The notes: generated by a model not told the origin, from the letters alone. A DNA stretch of 47,376 nucleotides from Bacillota bacterium (GCA_029782095.1 JAKOVL010000225.1:1-47376), one strand, 5' to 3'; numbered from the stretch's first letter, positions 17,551 through 25,998 are shown. A program made the numbers and translations.

Positions 17551-18300
17551 ATGTCTAATGAGAACCCAATGTTGGAAGTAAAAAATCTTTCCAAGAGCTT
17601 TGGGACCATTAAAGCTCTCGACAATGTTTCCTTCACCCTTCCCCGGGGCAAAGTTTTCGGCATCGTTGGCGATAACAACGCCGGCAGGACCACCCTCCTC
17701 AGCATTCTAAACGGAGCGCTGCAGCCGGACAGCGGGGAATTTTATCTGGACGGTCAGAAGGCGGATTTTAAAAACCCTTCCGATGCCTATGACAGCGGTG
17801 TGGCCATGGTGCACCAGTTCGTTAAACTGGTGGATATTGCCTCGATTTGGGAAAACTTTTACCTGGGCCGGGAATTGACCAGGAAATCCGGACCGATTAC
17901 CCTGCTGGATCTTAAAAAAATGCGGGAGACCACCCAAAAGACCATTTCCGGCTACGGCCATAAATTTGATGTGGACCGGGAAGTAAGACAGCTTTCCGGT
18001 GGACAGAGGCAGATTGTAGCCGTAACCCGGGCCATTGATACCAACCCGAAGCTTCTCCTGCTGGACGAGCCCTACCACGGGCTGTCTCAAAGGGTAATTA
18101 ACGACATTTTTGCCATTCTCAAAGATGCCAGGGAATCCAGGGGTACCTCCATTATTATTACTACCCAGTGGTTTGAGCAGATCAAAGACTTTGTTGACGA
18201 AGTGATGGTCATGCGCAGGGGCCGTATTGTGGGCCATTTCGATGTGGAAGCTGCCGACAGCGGGCATATCTTTAAGCTGGCCATGGGATTGGCCGGATGA
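17551..18300 (+). CDS. sugar ABC transporter ATP-binding subunit 1 (degenerate Walker A and H-loop)
   Basis: A 249-residue single nucleotide-binding domain related to one half of RbsA/MglA. Walker A reads GDNNAGRTT (residues 40-48), with Arg46 in place of the essential Lys. The H-loop histidine is Gln206 (IIITTQW). The signature LSGGQ (148-152) and Walker B LLLLDEP (168-174) are intact. The ATG follows GGGGGA by about six bases; an upstream in-frame start has no good site. It probably pairs with the next ATPase as a heterodimer, contributing the signature of the working site while its own site is non-catalytic. Confidence 0.88.
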   Translation: MSNENPMLEVKNLSKSFGTIKALDNVSFTLPRGKVFGIVGDNNAGRTTLLSILNGALQPDSGEFYLDGQKADFKNPSDAYDSGVAMVHQFVKLVDIASIWENFYLGRELTRKSGPITLLDLKKMRETTQKTISGYGHKFDVDREVRQLSGGQRQIVAVTRAIDTNPKLLLLDEPYHGLSQRVINDIFAILKDARESRGTSIIITTQWFEQIKDFVDEVMVMRRGRIVGHFDVEAADSGHIFKLAMGLAG

Positions 18301-18395
18301 TCAAATGCTTTTTCTACAACCTTTCCAACTGGTCTTATGCATTGCATGTTCCGGTTGTTATTCGGCAGGCAGAGGGAGAGGAGTGAAAAGAGTTC

Positions 18396-19133
18396 ATGAT
18401 AATGATTAGAGCAAATAATATTTCAATGAATTTTGGCATGATCAAAGCCTTAAAGAATGTCTCATTTGAACTCGAGGCAGGAAAAATTCTGGGGCTGGTG
18501 GGGGATAACGGCGCCGGGAAGTCTACTCTTTTGAAGATTCTCTGCGGTTATCTTCAACCAACCAGTGGCGAGATATACATTGAAGATAAGCGCGTTCAGT
18601 TCAAAAGTTCCGCTGACGCCATGAAGGAAGGAGTGGCCATTACTCACCAGTTCTTGGAGTTGGTGGATATGGCTACGGCCTGGGAGAATTTTTTTATGGG
18701 CCGGGAGATAACCGGAAAAGGGGTCGGTCCTTTTAAATTATTGGATATCAACCAGATGAAAGAGTTGACGAGAAAAGCAATTGAAAAATACGGGCTGTCT
18801 ATTGATTTAGAATGCGAAGTGGGCAAACTGTCCGGAGAAGAACGGCAAATCATCGCCGTCGCCAGGGCTATCGAATCCGATCCCAAGATCCTCTTGCTGG
18901 ACGAGTCTTTCACCTTGCTGTCTCTCGAAGGGCGTGAAGAGCTCGTCAATTTCCTCAAAAAAGTGAACCAGCAGCATAATGTGACCATGATTATTGTTTC
19001 CCACGACCTGGAACTGGTTAAGAATTTAACCCACAAGATCATGGTTTTAAGGGGGGGCGAAAAGATCTTTTATGGTGATACGGAAGAAGTAAGCGTTGAT
19101 CAAATCGTAGAATTCATGCTTCCCCAAGAATAA
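18396..19133 (+). CDS. sugar ABC transporter ATP-binding subunit 2 (degenerate signature)
   Basis: A 245-residue single nucleotide-binding domain, paralogous to the previous gene; they share motifs such as HQF-LVD-A--WENF-GRE. Walker A GDNGAGKST (residues 36-44), the Walker B Asp-Glu pair (DES, 169-171) and H-loop His203 (IVSHD) are intact. The signature is LSGEE (145-149) instead of LSGGQ. It complements subunit 1. The 95-base gap from the preceding stop includes GAGGAGTG before the ATG. Confidence 0.88.
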   Translation: MIMIRANNISMNFGMIKALKNVSFELEAGKILGLVGDNGAGKSTLLKILCGYLQPTSGEIYIEDKRVQFKSSADAMKEGVAITHQFLELVDMATAWENFFMGREITGKGVGPFKLLDINQMKELTRKAIEKYGLSIDLECEVGKLSGEERQIIAVARAIESDPKILLLDESFTLLSLEGREELVNFLKKVNQQHNVTMIIVSHDLELVKNLTHKIMVLRGGEKIFYGDTEEVSVDQIVEFMLPQE

Positions 19134-19200
19134 ATGCTATTTTGTGCCAATGAATCAACAAACACATTGCTTAGATTCTATGTTTAGGAGGTAGAAGCAA

Positions 19201-20175
19201 GTGGAGCTTGCCAACAGCAAATCAAACAGCCGGGGTAAATCCATCAGGAATTTTCTGGGGGAATATTACACCTGGATCATGTTCATTGTTCTCTATATTG
19301 TCGCGGGTATTATTGTGCCGAATCTTTTTACTTCAACGACGATGGTGACCATTCTGGTTCAGGGAACCACGGTATGTCTTCTTGCTTTCGGAATGACTTT
19401 CGCCATGCTGGTAGGCGAAATTGACATGTCCATTGTGGCCGTGGCCGCTTTTTCGCCCATGATTTCCATCATGCTGTGGGAAGCCGGACTTCCCGTCCCC
19501 CTGGCCATGATACTCGTTCTCTTGTTTGGTGTGGTGGTGGGGATTTTCAACGGGTTGATGGTTACCAAGATGAAAATACCCTCCCTGATCCAAACGGTGG
19601 CCGTGTGGTGGATGTTGAGCGGTTTTGTGCTTATCGTTACCAAGGGTGCCGCCAAGACCGGCCTTCCCGACGCCTGGATGTTTATGGGGAGATTTAATGT
19701 CATTGGGCGTATACCTTTGCTGATTCCCTTCTTTGTGCTGGTTCTTATCCTGGCCATAATCTTTGCCCGGCGGACGGTAACGGGCCGCAGGATGTATCTG
19801 GTGGGTGGAAACGCCGATGCCTGCGCGGCCATGGGTATTCCGGTAGATAGAATTAAAATCATCGCCTTTGTAATGTCGGGCGTTTTTGCCGCCCTGGCGG
19901 GTTATGTTCTCTCGGCCAGGATGGGCTTTGTATCGGCCCGGTTTGCTGTGGAATGGCTTATGCCTGCCATTGCCGCACCCGTTATTGCCGGTGTCAGCAT
20001 GAACGGGGGAAAAGGGAACCTCATTAACGTTATCGCCGGTGCCTACCTGGTCCAGTTGATCGTGATGATTGTAAGAACCGGCGGGGTTGGCGGATACTAC
20101 ACCGACTTTGTGCAAGGGGTCATCGTCTTTATCGCCATCCTAATCAACACCTTTAGAGAAAGGTTGTCCCAATAA
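19201..20175 (+). CDS. sugar ABC transporter permease (RbsC family)
   Basis: A 324-residue permease with about eight to ten transmembrane helices of the branched-chain/ribose type (BPD_transp_2). Family features include LAFGMTFAMLVGEIDMSI, the FNGLMVTKMKIPSLIQT segment and GGNADACAAMGIPVDRIKI, the cytoplasmic loop contacting the ATPases. The GTG start follows AGGAGG by nine bases. It is the only permease in the operon, so it likely acts as a homodimer with the ATPase heterodimer. Confidence 0.9.
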   Translation: MELANSKSNSRGKSIRNFLGEYYTWIMFIVLYIVAGIIVPNLFTSTTMVTILVQGTTVCLLAFGMTFAMLVGEIDMSIVAVAAFSPMISIMLWEAGLPVPLAMILVLLFGVVVGIFNGLMVTKMKIPSLIQTVAVWWMLSGFVLIVTKGAAKTGLPDAWMFMGRFNVIGRIPLLIPFFVLVLILAIIFARRTVTGRRMYLVGGNADACAAMGIPVDRIKIIAFVMSGVFAALAGYVLSARMGFVSARFAVEWLMPAIAAPVIAGVSMNGGKGNLINVIAGAYLVQLIVMIVRTGGVGGYYTDFVQGVIVFIAILINTFRERLSQ

Positions 20176-20363
20176 CGGATAAAGCTGGCCGTTTTTTTGC
20201 CGCTAAGACGAATAAAATAAACGAAGAAGAAGGGAGGGAGCTGGGGAACTAGCAGCAAGGTGGGGAGGTGGCGTTTATAAACGAAAAGGTACTAGGCGGC
20301 AAATTTATATGACTGTCTTGACATATTGGCGGAGAAAAAATGTGCTGAAAGGAGTGCCATTCG

Positions 20364-21620
20364 GTGAGTACAATCGTCATTAAAGGCGGAACGATGATTG
20401 ACGGGACGGGCAAGCCTCCCGTGGAGAATGCCGTTGTCGTAGTCGAAGACGACAAAATTGCCGCTGTTGGCAGGGCCAACGAAGTAAAGGTTCCTGAAGG
20501 GGAAAAGGTTAAAGTTATCGATGCTTCCGGCAAAACGGTAATGCCCGGATTGATCGACAGCCACGTTCACATCTACACCGACGGGGAAGCAGGGGACGAA
20601 TTCACCTCCATGTTCTTAAAGAACAACCCCCTCTCCCTTACCCTGAGATGCATTCCCCGCTTAAAGAAGACCCTGGAAATGGGGATTACCTCCCTGAAAG
20701 ACGGGGGCTGCGGGTGGAATTGGCTGGAGGTGGCCTTGCGGGATGCCCTTAACAGGGGCGACATCGTCGGTCCGCGGTACTTCGCGGCCGGATATCACCT
20801 GACGGTAACCGGCGGTCACGGCTACTTCCTGCCGCCCTGGCTGGCCAATATTCCCATTCATCCCGAACAGTCTACCGTCCACGTGGACGGGCCGGATCAG
20901 TGGAGAAAGATGGCCCGCATGAATATCTACAACGGCACGGATTTTATTAAGCTGGTGGCCAGCAGAGACGTCATCAGCCCCGGTATTGCCACGGCGGCCC
21001 AGGCCACCCTGGAAGAGCTGACCGCGGCTGCTGAAGAAGCGCACAAGATGGGCAAAAAGGTCATGATCCACGCCCAGGGTCCCGTAGCCATTAAAAACGC
21101 CATCAAAGCGGGAGCCGATATCATCGTGCACGGCTTCTTTATGGATGAAGAGTGCGCGGAAATGATGGTGGAAAACAATGTCATCCTGGAAGGGACCAAC
21201 TGGTACGTGCGCGTGATTGCCGAGAAAGGAGCAGGCCGGGTGCCGGATTGGCAGCTGGAAAAGGCCATTCAGACCTGGGAATTCAGGAAGAAGAACTTCA
21301 AGATGCTGATGGAAAAAGGAGTCAAGATGTCCTTCGGCTCTGATGCCGGATGTCCCTTCATCCGCCAGGGCTATGACAACTTTAACGAGCTGCGCATGTT
21401 CGTGGAGTTGGGGATGACCCCGATGCAGGCCCTGGTTGCCGGCACCAAGACCGCCGCAGAAGCCATCGGCATTGAGGACAAGACAGGCACCCTGGAAAGC
21501 GGGAAGTTTGCCGACATCCTCCTTATCGACGGGGATCCGCTGAAGGATATCAGCATCCTGGGCCAGGAAGAGAAGATCAAAATGGTTATGAAAGAAGGAG
21601 AGATCGTGGTAACCAGATAG
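20364..21620 (+). CDS. amidohydrolase family protein (imidazolonepropionase-like)
   Basis: A 418-residue metal-dependent hydrolase. MPGLIDSHVHIYTDG carries the HxH metal ligands, FIKL the probable carboxylated Lys, HAQGP and IVHGF two His ligands, and FGSDAG the catalytic Asp. A small beta-sandwich flanks the TIM barrel, as usual for this superfamily. It hydrolyses C-N or C-O bonds in cyclic amides, peptides or related compounds; the substrate is not predictable. The GTG start follows AAAGGAG. Its place directly after a sugar importer is notable and suggests that the imported compound, or a breakdown product, contains such a bond. Confidence 0.87.
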   Translation: MSTIVIKGGTMIDGTGKPPVENAVVVVEDDKIAAVGRANEVKVPEGEKVKVIDASGKTVMPGLIDSHVHIYTDGEAGDEFTSMFLKNNPLSLTLRCIPRLKKTLEMGITSLKDGGCGWNWLEVALRDALNRGDIVGPRYFAAGYHLTVTGGHGYFLPPWLANIPIHPEQSTVHVDGPDQWRKMARMNIYNGTDFIKLVASRDVISPGIATAAQATLEELTAAAEEAHKMGKKVMIHAQGPVAIKNAIKAGADIIVHGFFMDEECAEMMVENNVILEGTNWYVRVIAEKGAGRVPDWQLEKAIQTWEFRKKNFKMLMEKGVKMSFGSDAGCPFIRQGYDNFNELRMFVELGMTPMQALVAGTKTAAEAIGIEDKTGTLESGKFADILLIDGDPLKDISILGQEEKIKMVMKEGEIVVTR

Positions 21621-22040
21621 CTGGTGCCGCATCGCCTCCAATTTCTATCTAATGGAAGGTGAAGGGGAACACCGACATCTCTTCCCATCAATCGGAAGAC
21701 TACAGGTACGCAGCAGGTACGTAGGAAAACGGCAGCATGACGCCATTCGGCCGGTCGAAGCAAAGATGCAGCCAGGAGGCAGCTTCCATGAAGCAGGATT
21801 GATGGGAGGGGAACATGAGACAAAAGGACACCGCTGCATTCCAAAATAGAAGATCTGTGGATTGCCCGGACAAGCATTTGAAGCCTTTGACGGTGTTCCC
21901 CTTTTCACCCTAACTATTAGCTCCCAGATACTTCCGCAAGTGGCTTGCCAAAAAGGATAGCCAGAGGAAAACAATTCGGGAATAAAAGCGCTTTAAGCTT
22001 TTCATTCCCCGGAATAAAGTTTTACAAGGAGAGAGGAAAT
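21621..22040. other. intergenic region carrying a nested inverted-repeat element
   Basis: No protein gene supported. Most of the gap is the inverted-repeat element listed separately, ending about 120 bases before the M24-family gene. Confidence 0.5.
21647..21921. repeat. nested inverted-repeat element of about 270 bp (MITE-like or structured RNA)
   Basis: Outer arms: GGTGAAGGGGAACACCG (21658-21674) and CGGTGTTCCCCTTTTCACC (21891-21909), flanked by CTAAT on the left and ATTAG on the right. Inner arms: CTTCCCATCAATC (21681-21693) and GATTGATGGGAGG (21797-21809). It has no transposase. It could be a non-autonomous element or a folded RNA in the operon transcript. Confidence 0.55.
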
Positions 22041-23195
22041 ATGAACGAGTGCCAGTGCAAGTATAAGGAAGATGCGTCTTTGGAAGGCCGGCGCAAAGAG
22101 ATCGCTATAAAGGTTAAAAGGGTTCGGGAGATGCTGGATCGGGAAGGGCTTAATGGCCTGCTTCTTACCAAGCACTCCAACTTCAGCTGGATAACGGCGG
22201 GCGGAAAAAGCTCCGTCACCTTGTGTGTCGAGCCTGGAGTTGTCTCCATTCTCGTTACCAGGGACGGGCTTTATGCTATTACCAGCGTTATTGAAGCGCG
22301 GCGCTACCGGGAAGAGGAGCAGATGGAAGAGCTGGGCTTCAAGGTCCTGGAGCACGAATGGTACGAAAACAAGGCCCCGGATATAGTTGCCGAAATCGTC
22401 GGCGACTTGAGCAAGGTGGGAAGCGACTTGCCCTTTGGCAGCGCCAAGGTTATCAATGAAAAAATCAACCCGCTGCGCTACACTCTCACCGACAATGAAA
22501 TCGGCCGCTATCTCTACCTGGGCAAGACCCTCTCGGCGGCCCTGGAGGAATATATCGCCTCCGTTAAGCCGGGCATGACCGAGTACGAGATTACCGGGGG
22601 CTTGTGCGAAGCGCTGTGGAAACACAATATTGACCAGGTCTTATTCCTGGTCTCCGCCGATGAGCGGGCTTACAAGTATCGCCACGGAATCCCCACGGGG
22701 AAGAAGCTGGAGAAGCACCTGCAAATTTCCGTGAACGGGCGCTACAAGGGCCTGATCACCACCGTCACCCGGATGGTCCACTTTGGGAAGAAAGACCCGC
22801 AACTGGCCAAGCAGTATGACGATACTTGCGAGATCGAGTGCCGCTCCATTGCCGCGGTCAAGATCGGCCAGGACGATATCAATGCCTACCATGCCAATAA
22901 GAAGGCCTACGAAGATCTCGGCTACGGCGAGATGTGGAGGCTGCACGGACAAGGCGGGCCCCAGGGATACAACAACCGCGATTACGTTATTACGCCTACC
23001 TCCCACGGAATTACCCAGGTAAACCAGTGCTACTGCTTCAACCCGGTCATCGACGGAACGAAAACTGAGGACGCTTTCATCGTTACCGAAGAAGGCCCCC
23101 TGTTTGTAACCCGGCCCGTCAGCTTCCCGAAGATCTACAAGGAAGTTGACGGCATCAAATTCGAAAGACCGGGACTGCTGTTTATCGACAGCTAA
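22041..23195 (+). CDS. M24/creatinase-fold protein lacking most metal ligands
   Basis: A 384-residue protein with an N-terminal creatinase-type domain and a C-terminal pita-bread (M24) domain. Of the five ligands of metallo-M24 enzymes, the two Asp are replaced (ISVNGRYKGLITTVTR, Ser and Thr in place of Asp) and the first Glu is Asn (CFNPVIDG). The His (RLHGQGG) and the last Glu (KTEDAFIVTEEG) remain. The loss suggests metal-free chemistry like creatinase, which cleaves a C-N bond, rather than aminopeptidase activity. The ATG at 22041 follows AAGGAGAGAGG. It lies between an amidohydrolase and a sugar isomerase gene. Function not established. Confidence 0.8.
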   Translation: MNECQCKYKEDASLEGRRKEIAIKVKRVREMLDREGLNGLLLTKHSNFSWITAGGKSSVTLCVEPGVVSILVTRDGLYAITSVIEARRYREEEQMEELGFKVLEHEWYENKAPDIVAEIVGDLSKVGSDLPFGSAKVINEKINPLRYTLTDNEIGRYLYLGKTLSAALEEYIASVKPGMTEYEITGGLCEALWKHNIDQVLFLVSADERAYKYRHGIPTGKKLEKHLQISVNGRYKGLITTVTRMVHFGKKDPQLAKQYDDTCEIECRSIAAVKIGQDDINAYHANKKAYEDLGYGEMWRLHGQGGPQGYNNRDYVITPTSHGITQVNQCYCFNPVIDGTKTEDAFIVTEEGPLFVTRPVSFPKIYKEVDGIKFERPGLLFIDS

Positions 23196-23220
23196 GCGTG
23201 GGAGAAGGAAGAGGTCGAAG

Positions 23221-23261
23221 CTTCCGGGTCGGAGCGGCTCTCCGCCGCTCCGACCCGGAAG
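23221..23261 (+). promoter_or_regulatory. 17-bp intergenic hairpin
   Basis: CTTCCGGGTCGGAGCGG and CCGCTCCGACCCGGAAG form a perfect 17-bp stem with a 7-base loop between the M24 and isomerase genes. No U-tract, so RNA processing or stability is more likely than full termination. Confidence 0.65.
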
Positions 23262-23320
23262 AGCAAGCACCAAGGACTGGAGCAATCCGGTCTGGACGGT
23301 ATTTTTGGGAGGGGAAATAG

Positions 23321-24643
23321 ATGAAGGCAAGGTTAGTGCCCCTATACTTTCAAGGGAAAAGAGACGAGGAATTTGACCGGCAGGTAAACTGCATCAAGGA
23401 ACTGCTCAAAGAAGAAGCCGAGATCCTGGAGCCGGTAGCGCTGGGCAACCCTCTTCCCGATGCCGATGCCGCCCTTTTCCCGGTCCTTATCGGTGAAGCT
23501 TACCGGCAGGCGGACAAGATCGCCAAGATCGATATACCCATCGTCATCATTACCTCCGAGTTTGGCACCGTCGCCATGTGGGACTGGGAAATTATCACTT
23601 ACCTGAATGCCAAGGGAATTGAAACCCTGGCCCCCTATGAGCTTGAGATTACCAAAACAATCTGCCGCGCTCTCAGCGCCAAGCGCGAGCTGAAGGATAC
23701 CAGGTTCCTGGTTTATCAGGACAATCCCGGGGATGGCATGCAGGCGGAAATATTCAAGCGGTTCTACTGGTGGGAGGATGAATGCACCAACGCCATTGAA
23801 GATAAATTTGGCGTAAAGATTATCAAGAAAAGCTGGAAGAAGCTTAGCGAAGACGCCAAAAAGATTTCCGATGCCGAAGCGGCCCGGGCCTGGGAGGAAT
23901 GGAGCGCGAAGACGCCCGTCGAAGGTCTCTCCCAGCAGCAAATTTTCAGTGCGGTAAAGATGTACCTGGCCGTGAAAAGGGATCTGGAGCAGGACAGCAG
24001 GATCAAGGGCGTGGGTTCCAACTGTTTGAACGAGTCATTCTATTCCGACACCACCCCTTGCTTTGCCTGGACCGCCCTGTTTGAGGAAAAAGGGATCATG
24101 TGGGCTTGCGAAGCGGATACCATCTCCCTTATAACCAAGTTTATCGTCCACCGGTCCTTAAAGGCGCCGGTCATGATGAGCAATGTCTATCCTTTCCTCT
24201 TGGGCATGGCCGCTCTGAAGCATGAGAAAATTGACAAGTTTCCGGAGGTTAAGGAACCGGACAAGCACCTCCTGGTGGTGCACTGCGGTTACATGGGCTT
24301 GATGCCCAAGTCCTTTGCCACCGATTGGACCTTGAGGCCTCCGGTTCTGGAAATCGTCGACAAGAACGCCATGGCCCTGGATGCGCGCATGGCTACGGGA
24401 GCTATTACTCTGGCCAAGCTCCATCCCTCTTTCCAAAAGATTCAGGTAATCAAGGCGGAGCTGGAAAAGTATGTCCAGTATCCCGGTTCCGATTGCCGCA
24501 ACGGAGCGCTGGTGAGGGTGGCCGATGGGCACAAGATGGTCAAAAAGCTGTACTCGCACCACAATTGCCTGATCCAGGGCGACAAGGCGGTGGAGCTGGA
24601 CTTTATGAGCCGGGTGTTTGCTTTGGAAATGGAGGAACTGTAG
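23321..24643 (+). CDS. L-fucose/L-arabinose isomerase family protein
   Basis: A 440-residue member of the fucose-isomerase-like group, shorter than true FucI (about 590). Visible features include MWACEADTISLITKF (acidic residue in the metal region), VVHCGYMG and LYSHHNCLIQGD, the C-terminal substrate-site segment. Members interconvert aldoses and ketoses, but many short ones are uncharacterised. The ATG follows GGGAGGGG. Neighbours are a creatinase-like protein and a Gfo/Idh/MocA dehydrogenase, so a modified sugar rather than free fucose may be the substrate. Confidence 0.78.
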   Translation: MKARLVPLYFQGKRDEEFDRQVNCIKELLKEEAEILEPVALGNPLPDADAALFPVLIGEAYRQADKIAKIDIPIVIITSEFGTVAMWDWEIITYLNAKGIETLAPYELEITKTICRALSAKRELKDTRFLVYQDNPGDGMQAEIFKRFYWWEDECTNAIEDKFGVKIIKKSWKKLSEDAKKISDAEAARAWEEWSAKTPVEGLSQQQIFSAVKMYLAVKRDLEQDSRIKGVGSNCLNESFYSDTTPCFAWTALFEEKGIMWACEADTISLITKFIVHRSLKAPVMMSNVYPFLLGMAALKHEKIDKFPEVKEPDKHLLVVHCGYMGLMPKSFATDWTLRPPVLEIVDKNAMALDARMATGAITLAKLHPSFQKIQVIKAELEKYVQYPGSDCRNGALVRVADGHKMVKKLYSHHNCLIQGDKAVELDFMSRVFALEMEEL

Positions 24644-24647
24644 CGCC

Positions 24648-24671
24648 CTCGCCGGGGCTGGAACCGGCGAG
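24648..24671 (+). promoter_or_regulatory. short intergenic hairpin
   Basis: CTCGCCGG and CCGGCGAG pair around an 8-base loop just after the isomerase stop, before the dehydrogenase gene. No U-tract. Confidence 0.5.
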
Positions 24672-24712
24672 GAGCTAGCCAAGGGATCATTATATCCAGG
24701 GAGGTTTATATA

Positions 24713-25852
24713 ATGGCAGAACGCAAAAAAATCGGGATTGGCATGCTGGGTGCGGGATGGATGGGCCGGGCCCACACCAATGCCTATATTACGGCCCGGT
24801 ATATGTTCTGGCCCACCAGCAACTGGGAGCCGGAACTGGTAGTGATTGGAAGCTCTACCGAAGAGAAGGGAAAACTGGCCGCCCAGCGGTTTGGCTACCA
24901 GCAGGGAGTGGGAGGCTACGAGGCGATCATTAACAACCCCCGGGTGGACGTATTTGACAACGTAACCCCCGACCGTATCCACGTGGAGCCTTCCATCGCA
25001 GCGGCCAAGGCCGGCAAGCATGTTATCTGTGAAAAGCCCCTGGCCGTCGGCGCCCGGGATGCCAAGAGAATGCTGGACGCCGTAAATGAAGCCAAGGTAA
25101 AGCACCTGTGCTGCTTTAACTACCGCTTCTTCCCGGCCGTTCAACTGGCTTACGATTTAATTCAGGACGGCGTCTTGGGCAAGATCTATCACTTCTCCGG
25201 GAACTATTACCAGGACCACGGCAGCGATGAGAATACGCCGGCGGAGGACATCTGGTATATCGGCTGGTCGGGAGTTGCCCAGGGGATTACTTCCCACCTC
25301 ATCGACATGTCGCGGTTTTTAATCGGCGAGGTGGAGTCCGTGCACGGCATGGTCAGGACCTACAACAAGGTAAGAAATTCCAAGAACGGCCCCATCGACG
25401 TGACGGCGGACGAGGGCTTCTTCTCCATGGTGGAGTTTGCCAATGGAGTAACGGGCGTTTACCAGAGCCTGGGTGTGGCCAACGGCCGGCGCAGCCGCTT
25501 CTCCTTTGAGATTTACGGCTCCAAGGGCAGCCTGGCCTGGAACGTGGAAGAGCCGAACTTCCTGGACATCTATCTGTCCGAATCGGCCGATCCCAGGGTT
25601 CTCGGCTTTACCAGGGTCTGCGCCACCGAGCCCAACCATCCCTTCATGAACGTGTGGTGGCCGCCGGGACACACCCTGGGCTGGGAGCACGGCCATATCA
25701 ACATGATCGCCCACTTCCTGGATTGCGTGGCCAACGACAAGCCGGTAGCTCCCCGGGCGGCTACCTTCGAGGATGGCTACAAGGTGGCCGTGATCATCGA
25801 CACTATTAACGAATCGTCGAAGCAGGGGAAGAAGCTGGCGGTACAGTACTAG
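24713..25852 (+). CDS. Gfo/Idh/MocA family NAD(P)-dependent oxidoreductase
   Basis: A 379-residue enzyme. The Rossmann turn is GIGMLGAGWMGRAH, the conserved EKP motif lies in HVICEKPLAV, and GITSHLIDMSRFL holds the conserved His-Asp pair near the active site. The family oxidises a hydroxyl on sugars or cyclitols, as in myo-inositol 2-dehydrogenase. The ATG follows GGGAGG. It is the last gene of the importer block and is followed by a hairpin. A second, distinct member is encoded at 35187-36212. Confidence 0.87.
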   Translation: MAERKKIGIGMLGAGWMGRAHTNAYITARYMFWPTSNWEPELVVIGSSTEEKGKLAAQRFGYQQGVGGYEAIINNPRVDVFDNVTPDRIHVEPSIAAAKAGKHVICEKPLAVGARDAKRMLDAVNEAKVKHLCCFNYRFFPAVQLAYDLIQDGVLGKIYHFSGNYYQDHGSDENTPAEDIWYIGWSGVAQGITSHLIDMSRFLIGEVESVHGMVRTYNKVRNSKNGPIDVTADEGFFSMVEFANGVTGVYQSLGVANGRRSRFSFEIYGSKGSLAWNVEEPNFLDIYLSESADPRVLGFTRVCATEPNHPFMNVWWPPGHTLGWEHGHINMIAHFLDCVANDKPVAPRAATFEDGYKVAVIIDTINESSKQGKKLAVQY

Positions 25853-25869
25853 GGAAAGCCTGAGGCCTG

Positions 25870-25900
25870 ACTGGAGTGTCCGCCCCGCGGACACTCCAGT
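25870..25900 (+). terminator. hairpin at the end of the importer block
   Basis: ACTGGAGTGTCCG and CGGACACTCCAGT form a perfect 13-bp stem with a 5-base loop after the dehydrogenase stop. It lacks a U-tract and abuts a REP-like repeat. It could mark the 3' end of the transcript. Confidence 0.5.
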
Positions 25901-25976
25901 GCCTGGCACGTCAACTTTGTCAACTAGATTGAATATTCTGAATAGTAATACCCTACCCGGCAATTTTGTCAATTTT
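25899..25976. repeat. REP-like interspersed repeat, family A copy 3
   Basis: It begins GTGCCTGGCACGTCAACTTT, followed by a diverged second half-copy with CCCGGCAATTTTGTCAATTT. Confidence 0.65.
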
Positions 25977-25998
25977 ATTTGAATGTTGAATGAAATGG

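Noticed and set aside
3306-24643. Ectoine degradation pathway linking ehu-like genes, the class III aminotransferase and the M24 protein (DoeA/EutD are M24 relatives)
   Set aside because: The genes are on different strands and over 15 kb apart, the M24 gene is embedded in a sugar operon, and no DoeB/EutE deacetylase is seen.
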